A stretch of 29,964 nucleotides of DNA, from the NCBI GenBank assembly GCA_964391735.1, contig CAYMNF010000021.1, forward strand, positions 1 to 29,964, written 5' to 3'. The notes below the pieces were generated by a model. That model was not told where the DNA came from and made no database searches. It saw nothing but the letters and a program-made list of their open reading frames with translations. The translations under genes were made by a program, and so were the position numbers. Each line of letters opens with the position of its first letter. Positions within the stretch are counted from its first letter, which is position 1. This document shows, piece after piece, positions 23,741 to 29,964 of the stretch. Source of the stretch: CAG-1031 sp964391735. GTDB lineage: Bacteria; Bacteroidota; Bacteroidia; Bacteroidales; Muribaculaceae.

Positions 23741-24537
23741 ACGGGAACGCAGAAGCAAACACTTCCCTGACGTTTGGGGGGCACCTTGAGGTCCTGAGGA
23801 GAATGCTCCTGAGGGTTCTGTTGGTTGTTGTCGTTTTTGCCGGGATAATCTTTTGTTTCAAAAAAGAGACTTTCAGAATTCTGTTGGCTCCACATTATTC
23901 TGACTTCTGCACTTTCCGGTGTATTGAGGACATCCTCAGCCTTCTGGGCTCATCCTTTCGTTTTGATGAGTTCAAGGTCTCACTTATCAGTACTGAGCTG
24001 TCAGCACAGTTCATGACCCACATCACTGTGTCTTGTGTCTTGGCTATGCTGCTGGCTTCCCCCTATATCTTGTTTGAGCTATTCAGATTTATCTCTCCCG
24101 CGCTGTATGAGAATGAGAAAAGGTATTCAAACGTTGTCGCATTCGTCATTTACCTTTTATTCATACTCGGGCTACTCATGAGTTATTTCGTACTTTTCCC
24201 TATCTCATTCCGCTTTTTGGCAAATTATCAGGTAGATGAGACGGTGACTAATACTATAACTCTGGACTCATACATCTCTACTTTCGCTACCCTTACCTTT
24301 CTGATGGGGATAGTATTCCAGCTACCCGTGCTCTGCTACATCCTGGGAAAGATGGGGGTTATTGATGCCGCATTGCTGAAGAAGTACAGGCCGTATGCCC
24401 TGGTGGTAATAATGCTTGTTGCGGCCATTATAACTCCCCCTGATATCTTCTCCCTGATACTGGTATCCATCCCGATTTATGCCCTGTATGAATTAAGTAT
24501 TTTTGTTCTCAGAAATATGCGGGTCTCTGAAAACTGA
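23737..24537 (+). CDS. tatC: Twin-arginine translocase subunit TatC
   Basis: A 266-residue polytopic membrane protein that recognises twin-arginine signals. Conserved features are GGHLEVLRR near the N-terminus, the ASPYILFELFRF and SPALYENEK region, the cytoplasmic loop with GVIDAALLKKYRPY, and the TPPDIFSL near the last helices; six transmembrane segments are visible. The start codon is GTG and overlaps the tatA TGA (GTGA), so translation is coupled. No tatB is seen, as usual for minimal TatAC systems. It is the last gene of the operon and no strong terminator follows. Confidence 0.93.
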   Translation: MNGNAEANTSLTFGGHLEVLRRMLLRVLLVVVVFAGIIFCFKKETFRILLAPHYSDFCTFRCIEDILSLLGSSFRFDEFKVSLISTELSAQFMTHITVSCVLAMLLASPYILFELFRFISPALYENEKRYSNVVAFVIYLLFILGLLMSYFVLFPISFRFLANYQVDETVTNTITLDSYISTFATLTFLMGIVFQLPVLCYILGKMGVIDAALLKKYRPYALVVIMLVAAIITPPDIFSLILVSIPIYALYELSIFVLRNMRVSEN

Positions 24538-24847
24538 CCGGGGAGGTTCATATCTGTTTGCAGGTTGACGGTACCGGGCGCTTTCTGATTTAGCTTTCTC
24601 TGATGGATAGGGCATTTTTTGGAAGTAAAAAGGTGAGGGTGATAGGGTTGAGGATTTTCGGGAGGGGGATTGACGCCACGGGTGTGTTAATTTTTCTGAA
24701 CAGATAGGGGGTATAGGTGTTTTTTTATATTTTTGCAAAAAATAGGGGCATTATGCTCCTGTGTAACCTTACTTCTCAAGCAATCTCCTCGCTCTTCTCA
24801 ACCCCTCGCTCTTCTCAACCTGCAAGAAAATAAAAAAAACACCATAA
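24538..24847. other. 310-base gap with a recJ promoter-like site and a short tandem repeat
   Basis: No gene is visible. TATTTTTG at 24728-24735 resembles a -7 element for recJ, though no good -33 box precedes it. CTCGCTCTTCTCAACC occurs twice in tandem with a 17-base period (24788-24803 and 24805-24820), just upstream of the recJ start. The left 150 bases are G/T-rich on the plus strand with no clear terminator for tatC. Confidence 0.55.
24728..24735 (+). promoter_or_regulatory. Possible recJ-recQ promoter, -7 element
   Basis: TATTTTTG fits TAnnTTTG. The start would be near 24742, giving a leader of about 105 bases that contains the 16-base tandem repeat. Confidence 0.4.
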
Positions 24848-26590
24848 ATGACCCGTAAATGGACCTACGAACCACTCACTTCAGAAGAGCAGAGACTTGA
24901 GTCGGACCTGGCGCGGTACTATGACGGCTCAAAAGTGGTCAGCGAGTTGCTTGTTCAACGCGGAATCACCACCCCGGAGGAGGCTGAGAGGTTTTTTCAC
25001 CCTTCACTGAAGCATCTGCATGACCCCTTTCTGATGCCCGACATGGACAAGGCCGTGGCGCGCCTTAACCAGGCTATGGGGGCCAAGGAGCGCATCCTGG
25101 TTTTCGGAGACTATGACGTTGACGGCACCACCGCCGTGGCGTTGGTATACCGGTACCTGCGCAACTTCTACTCAGCTATCGACTATTACATACCCACACG
25201 TTATGACGAGGGGTATGGAATATCAAAGGAGGTGATTGACCGTGCCGCTGAGTCCGGCACAAAACTGATTATAATCCTTGACTGCGGCATCAAGGCGGTT
25301 GAGGAGATTCGTTATGCCAAGGAGCGTGGCATAGACTTCATTATTTGTGACCACCATGTCCCCGATGAGCAGTTGCCCGAGGCCGCTGCCATCCTCAACC
25401 CCAAGATTCCCGGCAGTACCTACCCCTGCACTGAGCTTAGCGGGTGTGGCGTCGGGTTCAAGCTGATGCAGGCTTTTGCACGGTCAAACGGTCTGGACAG
25501 TGCTGAACTTGAGTCCATGCTTGACCTTGTCGCTGTCTCTATCGCCGCCGACCTGGTGCCGATGGTTGATGAGAACCGGGTGTTGACCTATCATGGGTTG
25601 AAACGCCTCAACCACAATCCCAATCTGGGCTTGCGGGCAATTGCGCGCATTTGCGGCCTGGCGGGCAGGGAGCTCAACATCAGCGATGTAATCTTCAAAA
25701 TCGGGCCGCGCATTAACGCCTCAGGACGCATGCAGAGCGGGCGTGAGGCTGTGGAACTGTTGGTGAGCCGCGATTCGGCCGACGCCATGGCGCGTGCAAA
25801 GGCCATCGACCAATACAACCGCGACCGCAAGGAGCTTGACAAACGCGTCACTGAGGAGGCCAACGCCATCCTTGACGCACGGGGCGAAACCGACAACGAC
25901 CATCGCTCTATCGTCATATACAATCAGGACTGGCACCGAGGCATAATCGGTATTGTGGCAAGCCGCCTCACCGAACTGTATTACAAGCCCGCAGTGGTGC
26001 TTACCCTCTCAAACGGGTTGGCTACCGGCTCGGGCCGGTCGGTGCAAGGCTTTGATATATATAAGGCTGTGGACTCAATGCGCGACCTCATTGAGAACTT
26101 TGGCGGACACCCATACGCTGTGGGTCTGTCACTGAAGCCCGAGAATATACCCGAGTTCACCCGTCGGTTTGAGGAGTATGTGTCACAGAACATACTGCCC
26201 TCACAACGTCAGCCGCAACTTGAGATTGATTCGGTGATATCCTTCAGCGAAATCACACCGCAGTTCATTCAGCATATACGCCGTTTTAACCCCTTCGGGC
26301 CCGGCAACCAGAAGCCTGTGTTCTGTACACGACGAGTGCGTGACTTCGGTACCTCAAAGTTGGTGGGCAAGCAGGGCGAGCATATTAAACTTGAGCTTGT
26401 TGACGACACCTCGGGCAAGGTGTATAACGGCATAGCCTTCAACATGGCGGGAGTATTCGACCACATCCACGCCGGGCGCCCGTTTGACATCTGCTATACC
26501 ATTGAGGACAATAAGCACCCCTCAAGGCAGGGCGAGATACAGCTGCTCATCAAGGAGCTGCGCATGGTCAGCGAGGCTCCCCAACGATGA
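24848..26590 (+). CDS. recJ: Single-stranded-DNA-specific 5'-3' exonuclease RecJ
   Basis: A 580-residue cytoplasmic nuclease of the DHH phosphoesterase family, used in recombination, base-excision and mismatch repair. The DHH core has GDYDVDG at 87-93, LDCGI at 144-148 and DHH at 168-170. DHHA1 carries FGGHPYAVGL (usually GGHxxAAG). An OB-fold C-terminal region follows. Length is normal. The stop codon TGA overlaps the recQ ATG by four bases, so recJ and recQ are co-translated; the two proteins act together in the RecF-type pathway. Confidence 0.96.
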   Translation: MTRKWTYEPLTSEEQRLESDLARYYDGSKVVSELLVQRGITTPEEAERFFHPSLKHLHDPFLMPDMDKAVARLNQAMGAKERILVFGDYDVDGTTAVALVYRYLRNFYSAIDYYIPTRYDEGYGISKEVIDRAAESGTKLIIILDCGIKAVEEIRYAKERGIDFIICDHHVPDEQLPEAAAILNPKIPGSTYPCTELSGCGVGFKLMQAFARSNGLDSAELESMLDLVAVSIAADLVPMVDENRVLTYHGLKRLNHNPNLGLRAIARICGLAGRELNISDVIFKIGPRINASGRMQSGREAVELLVSRDSADAMARAKAIDQYNRDRKELDKRVTEEANAILDARGETDNDHRSIVIYNQDWHRGIIGIVASRLTELYYKPAVVLTLSNGLATGSGRSVQGFDIYKAVDSMRDLIENFGGHPYAVGLSLKPENIPEFTRRFEEYVSQNILPSQRQPQLEIDSVISFSEITPQFIQHIRRFNPFGPGNQKPVFCTRRVRDFGTSKLVGKQGEHIKLELVDDTSGKVYNGIAFNMAGVFDHIHAGRPFDICYTIEDNKHPSRQGEIQLLIKELRMVSEAPQR

Positions 26591-28470
26591 CCCCACGGCA
26601 GGCCCTCCAAAAATATTGGGGCTTTGACGACTTCCGCCCCCTGCAACTCGACATCATCAATGCCGTGCTGCAGGGGCGCGATGTTTTGGGGCTGATGCCT
26701 ACCGGGGGCGGCAAGTCGTTGACATTCCAGGTGCCCGCGGCTATTTTGCCGGGTATAACACTGGTAATCACCCCGCTGATATCCCTGATGAAGGACCAGG
26801 TTGACAACCTGCGCCGCCGTCATCTCCCCGCCGCCATGTTGCACTCGGGGATGCTGAGGCATGAGCAGCAATATGTCGCAGACCGTTGTATTGCCGGTCG
26901 TGTCAAACTGCTGTACGTCAGCCCCGAGCGTCTAACCTCACCCACCTTTAAAGGGCTCCTCAATTCCATTGAAGTTTCCCTGATAGTGGTTGACGAGGCA
27001 CACTGCATCTCACAGTGGGGCTATGACTTCCGCCCCTCATACCTGCGCATCAGCGACGTACGACGACAGTTGCCCGGGGTCAACGTGCTGGCTTTAACGG
27101 CCACGGCAACGCCAACAGTGGTTGAGGATATTCGTTGCCAACTCGGCTTCAACGACAAGGCTCCGACCTTCAGCATGAGCTTTGTGCGTGACAACATCAG
27201 TTACCTCAAACGCCATACCGATGCCAAGGAGGAGATGATGGTGCGCATTCTCACCTCAGTACCCGGGTCGGCTATTATTTATGTGCGTTCTCGCACTCGC
27301 ACCAAAACCATCGCCGAGGCCCTCAGTGCCCGCGGTCTGTCGGCCGACTTTTACCATGCCGGCCTGGCCCCGCAAGACAAAACGGAGAAGCAAGAGAGCT
27401 GGCGCCGGGATGAAACGCGCATCATGGTGGCAACCACCGCCTTCGGCATGGGCATTGACAAGCCCGATGTGCGCATAGTGATACACGCCGATGTCCCCTC
27501 GTCGCTTGAGGAGTACTATCAGGAGGCCGGGCGTGCCGGGCGCGACGGATTGCCCGCTTTTGCCGTACTGCTAACCGGCAGCCGCGACCGCGCCGTGCTG
27601 ATGCGCCGCCTGTCCCGCTCCTTCCCCGAAAAGGACTTTATTAGGCGTGTGTATGAACTGGCATGCGTGTACGCCGATATCGCAGTGGGTGAGGGTGCCG
27701 GCAAGCTTTTCTCCTTTGACGTTGACCAATTCAGCACGCAGTTCCGCCTGCCACCCTCCGAGACCCTCAGCGCCATTCGCATTCTTGCAAGAAGCGGATA
27801 TTGGGACTTTGTTGAGGAGGGGGACGCTATGGCACGGGTCATGATGGTTGCCGCCCGTGAGGAACTCTACCATATTGACCTCACCGCGCCCGCCGAGCGT
27901 CTGCTGCAGGCCCTGTTGAGACAATACACCGGGCTCTTTGCCGACTATGTCCCCGTGTCTGAACAACTTTTAGCCGGCCGTGCCAACCTCACCGCCGACG
28001 AGGTGTACGACACCATGCTGTACCTAACCCGCAAGCATGTGCTGCACTACATCCCGCGGCGCATGACCCCGGCGTTGTTCATGGTCACCTCCCGCCTTGA
28101 GGCACGGCACCTGATAATTCCCCGTGAGGTCTATGAGGTGCAACGCGACCGGATGGAACAACGACTGCATGCCATGGCACATTATGCCTTTGATGACAAC
28201 GACGATTGTCCCGTGCAGGGAATGCTGCAATATTTTGGCGACACCGAGGCGGCCCCGTGCGGAAAATGCGACACCTGCCGTGCCAAAGCATCCCGCAACA
28301 AGCCCGCGGCTGACCTGGCATACATCGCCGCAAGGCATCCCGATGGCATAACAGTCGATGCCTTAGCCCGCATAGCCCGCCTTTCCCCCGCCGAGACCGC
28401 CCGCCGGATACGTTCCCTGGTTGATGACGGCAAGCTCCAAATCCACGGCACCACCGTCCTCCCCGCCTGA
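26587..28470 (+). CDS. recQ: ATP-dependent DNA helicase RecQ
   Basis: A 627-residue superfamily 2 helicase unwinding 3'-5'. Visible are the Q-box WGFDDFRPLQ (11-20), Walker A TGGGKS at 39-44, DEAH at 136-139 followed by the aromatic-rich loop CISQWGYDFRPSY, TATATP, and motif VI in YYQEAGRAGRDG. The RQC zinc site has one Cys followed by CGKCDTC. A winged-helix-like C-terminus ends the protein. No separate HRDC domain is evident, so it is at the short end for RecQ. It begins inside the recJ stop codon. Confidence 0.96.
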   Translation: MTPRQALQKYWGFDDFRPLQLDIINAVLQGRDVLGLMPTGGGKSLTFQVPAAILPGITLVITPLISLMKDQVDNLRRRHLPAAMLHSGMLRHEQQYVADRCIAGRVKLLYVSPERLTSPTFKGLLNSIEVSLIVVDEAHCISQWGYDFRPSYLRISDVRRQLPGVNVLALTATATPTVVEDIRCQLGFNDKAPTFSMSFVRDNISYLKRHTDAKEEMMVRILTSVPGSAIIYVRSRTRTKTIAEALSARGLSADFYHAGLAPQDKTEKQESWRRDETRIMVATTAFGMGIDKPDVRIVIHADVPSSLEEYYQEAGRAGRDGLPAFAVLLTGSRDRAVLMRRLSRSFPEKDFIRRVYELACVYADIAVGEGAGKLFSFDVDQFSTQFRLPPSETLSAIRILARSGYWDFVEEGDAMARVMMVAAREELYHIDLTAPAERLLQALLRQYTGLFADYVPVSEQLLAGRANLTADEVYDTMLYLTRKHVLHYIPRRMTPALFMVTSRLEARHLIIPREVYEVQRDRMEQRLHAMAHYAFDDNDDCPVQGMLQYFGDTEAAPCGKCDTCRAKASRNKPAADLAYIAARHPDGITVDALARIARLSPAETARRIRSLVDDGKLQIHGTTVLPA

Positions 28471-28603
28471 CGTCGGTCCCCTCAGCACTGAAACCGTGGG
28501 TAGGGAGAAATAAATTGGTGTGCTGTGATAAAAAATGCGTATCTTTGCGCGCGTATAGTTCTGTTGACTATATCAGTAGTTACAACTTCTATTTTCAAGA
28601 TAA
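28471..28603 (+). promoter_or_regulatory. Promoter and leader of the pyruvate:ferredoxin oxidoreductase gene
   Basis: TATCTTTG at 28540-28547 with TTG at 28515-28517 (22-base spacing) fits the Bacteroidota consensus loosely. The leader from about 28554 can form a small stem, TATAGT with ACTATA (28554-28559 and 28567-28572). No clear terminator for recQ is present in the 5' half. Confidence 0.55.
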
Positions 28604-29964
28604 ATGAGTAAAGAGAAAAAGTTTCTGACGTGTGACGGTAACCAGGCTGCTGCACATGTGTCCTACATGTTCACTGAGGTGGCTGCAATTTACCCCATCA
28701 CACCCAGTTCCACTATGGCAGAGTATGTTGATGAGTGGTCGGCCGCAGGTCGCAAAAACATCTTTGGTGAGACCGTCACCGTGCAGGAGATGCAATCTGA
28801 GGCCGGTGCTGCCGGCGCATTGCACGGCTCGTTGCAGGCCGGTGCGTTGACAACCACCTACACTGCCTCACAGGGTCTGCTGTTGATGATTCCCAACATG
28901 TACAAGATTGCCGGCGAGCTGCTCCCCACGGTTTTCCACGTGTCAGCCCGCACCCTGGCCAGCCACGCCCTCAGCATCTTTGGTGACCACCAGGATGTGA
29001 TGGCCTGCCGCCAGACCGGTTTTGCAATGTTGGCCGAGGGCTCGGTACAGGAGGTTATGGATCTGGCCGGCGTTGCCCACTTGTCAACCATCAAGAGCCG
29101 CGTCCCCTTTATTAACTTCTTTGACGGTTTCCGCACCAGTCATGAGATTCAGAAGATTGAAGCTATTGATGCCGAGGATCTTGCCCCGCTTTTGGACCGT
29201 GAGGCCTTGCAGCAGTTCCGCGACCGCGCCCTCAACCCCGAGCGTCCCGTGGCACGTGGTATGGCTGAGAATCCCGATGTATTCTTCCAGCATCGTGAGT
29301 CTTCAAACGAGTTCTATCTGAACGTCCCCGCTGTTGTTGAGGAATATATGGCCGAAATCAGCAAGATTACCGGCCGTGAGTACAAGTTGTTCAACTACTA
29401 TGGCGATGCCGATGCCGAGCGCGTGATTATCGCCATGGGTTCCGTTACCCAGTGCGCCCAGGAGGCTATTGACTATCTTCGCAAAAAAGGCGAGAAAGTG
29501 GGCCTGGTGAGCGTGCACCTCTATCGCCCCTTCTCGGTGAAACACCTGTTGGCAGCAATCCCCGCCAGCGCCAAGCGCATTGCCGTGCTTGACCGCACCA
29601 AGGAGCCCGGAGCCGCCGGTGAGCCCCTCTACCTCGACGTGGTTGAGGCATTCAAGGGCGTTGAGAATGCTCCCCTGATTGTCGGCGGTCGCTACGGTCT
29701 GTCATCAAAGGACACCACACCGGTACAGATCCTTGCCGTTTATGAGAACTTGGCACTCCCCGAACCTAAACACGGTTTCACCATCGGCATTGTTGATGAT
29801 GTAACCTTTACATCGCTCCCCGTCGGTGAGGAGATGGCTCTGGACGATGAGAGCAACTTTGAGGCTAAATTCTATGGCCTCGGAGCTGACGGTACTGTCG
29901 GTGCCAACAAAAACTCTATCAAGATTATCGGTGACAATACCAAGAAGTATTGCCAGGCCTACTT
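28604..29964 (+). CDS. nifJ: Pyruvate:ferredoxin (flavodoxin) oxidoreductase, N-terminal part
   Basis: The frame starts at ATG 28604 and stays open to the window edge, giving about 454 codons of a family normally near 1180 residues. The start MSKEKKFLTCDGNQAAAHVS and the following YPITPSSTMAEYVDEWS and VQEMQSEAGAAGALHG are domain I motifs, with PITPSS contacting the pyruvate and thiamine site. The SHALSIFGDHQDVM and FINFFDGFRTSHE segments agree. Domain II begins after about residue 260. The enzyme oxidises pyruvate to acetyl-CoA and CO2 with ferredoxin or flavodoxin reduction in anaerobes. The Fe-S and TPP-binding domains lie outside the window. Confidence 0.94.
   Translation, partial: MSKEKKFLTCDGNQAAAHVSYMFTEVAAIYPITPSSTMAEYVDEWSAAGRKNIFGETVTVQEMQSEAGAAGALHGSLQAGALTTTYTASQGLLLMIPNMYKIAGELLPTVFHVSARTLASHALSIFGDHQDVMACRQTGFAMLAEGSVQEVMDLAGVAHLSTIKSRVPFINFFDGFRTSHEIQKIEAIDAEDLAPLLDREALQQFRDRALNPERPVARGMAENPDVFFQHRESSNEFYLNVPAVVEEYMAEISKITGREYKLFNYYGDADAERVIIAMGSVTQCAQEAIDYLRKKGEKVGLVSVHLYRPFSVKHLLAAIPASAKRIAVLDRTKEPGAAGEPLYLDVVEAFKGVENAPLIVGGRYGLSSKDTTPVQILAVYENLALPEPKHGFTIGIVDDVTFTSLPVGEEMALDDESNFEAKFYGLGADGTVGANKNSIKIIGDNTKKYCQAY

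Noticed and set aside
24788..24820. Short tandem repeat as the start of a CRISPR array
   Set aside because: The unit is 16 bases with a one-base gap and only two full copies; there are no spacers and no cas genes.

Overview
The window looks like a chromosomal piece of a Bacteroidales bacterium, probably a gut commensal near Muribaculaceae or Bacteroides. This rests on Bacteroidota-type promoters (a TTG or TTTG box, 18-22 bases, then TAnnTTTG), a fumarate reductase followed by Lon, a very large AsmA-like protein, a POT peptide transporter, pyruvate:ferredoxin oxidoreductase, and a Cys-rich 'CXXX repeat' peptide system known mainly from Bacteroidetes. No rRNA, tRNA, CRISPR array, transposase or integrase was seen.

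Layout. 1-1400: end of the fumarate reductase flavoprotein gene, the iron-sulfur subunit, and a strong terminator. 1400-1794: a non-coding gap with strong secondary structure and possibly a small RNA. 1795-9617 (minus strand): lon with its own promoter, then aroB, a HAD phosphatase and a 1187-residue AsmA-like protein, transcribed from the AsmA gene towards lon. 9705-16371 (plus): one promoter followed by seven closely spaced genes: an FHA-like membrane protein with a zinc ribbon, two acidic/His-rich membrane-anchored proteins with Asp-rich calcium-type loops, an exported caspase-fold protein, a zinc-ribbon FHA protein, a membrane PP2C phosphatase and a tail-anchored Ser/Thr kinase. 16405-19609: a lipoprotein M28 peptidase, SufE and a POT transporter, ending in a terminator. 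19721-24537: a visibly more AT-rich block with a promoter, a roughly 340-base highly structured leader, a small outer-membrane barrel protein, a Tat-exported Cys-rich precursor, a radical SAM/SPASM maturase, a SPASM-bearing partner without the radical SAM cysteines, a small accessory protein, and tatA-tatC, mostly overlapping. 24848-28470: recJ-recQ. 28604 to the end: the first ~454 codons of pyruvate:ferredoxin oxidoreductase.

Two regions stand out. The first is the 19.7-24.5 kb block, a ribosomally made, post-translationally modified peptide operon. It appears to contain its own route out of the cell: the precursor has both a twin-arginine motif and a lipobox, tatAC is joined to the modification genes, and an outer-membrane barrel gene opens the operon. 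The second is the 9.8-16.3 kb block, a complete kinase/phosphatase/phosphothreonine-reader set built around the inner membrane and physically linked to an exported caspase-like protease and two unrecognised anchored proteins. Family assignments come from motifs visible in the translations. System-level functions are inference.
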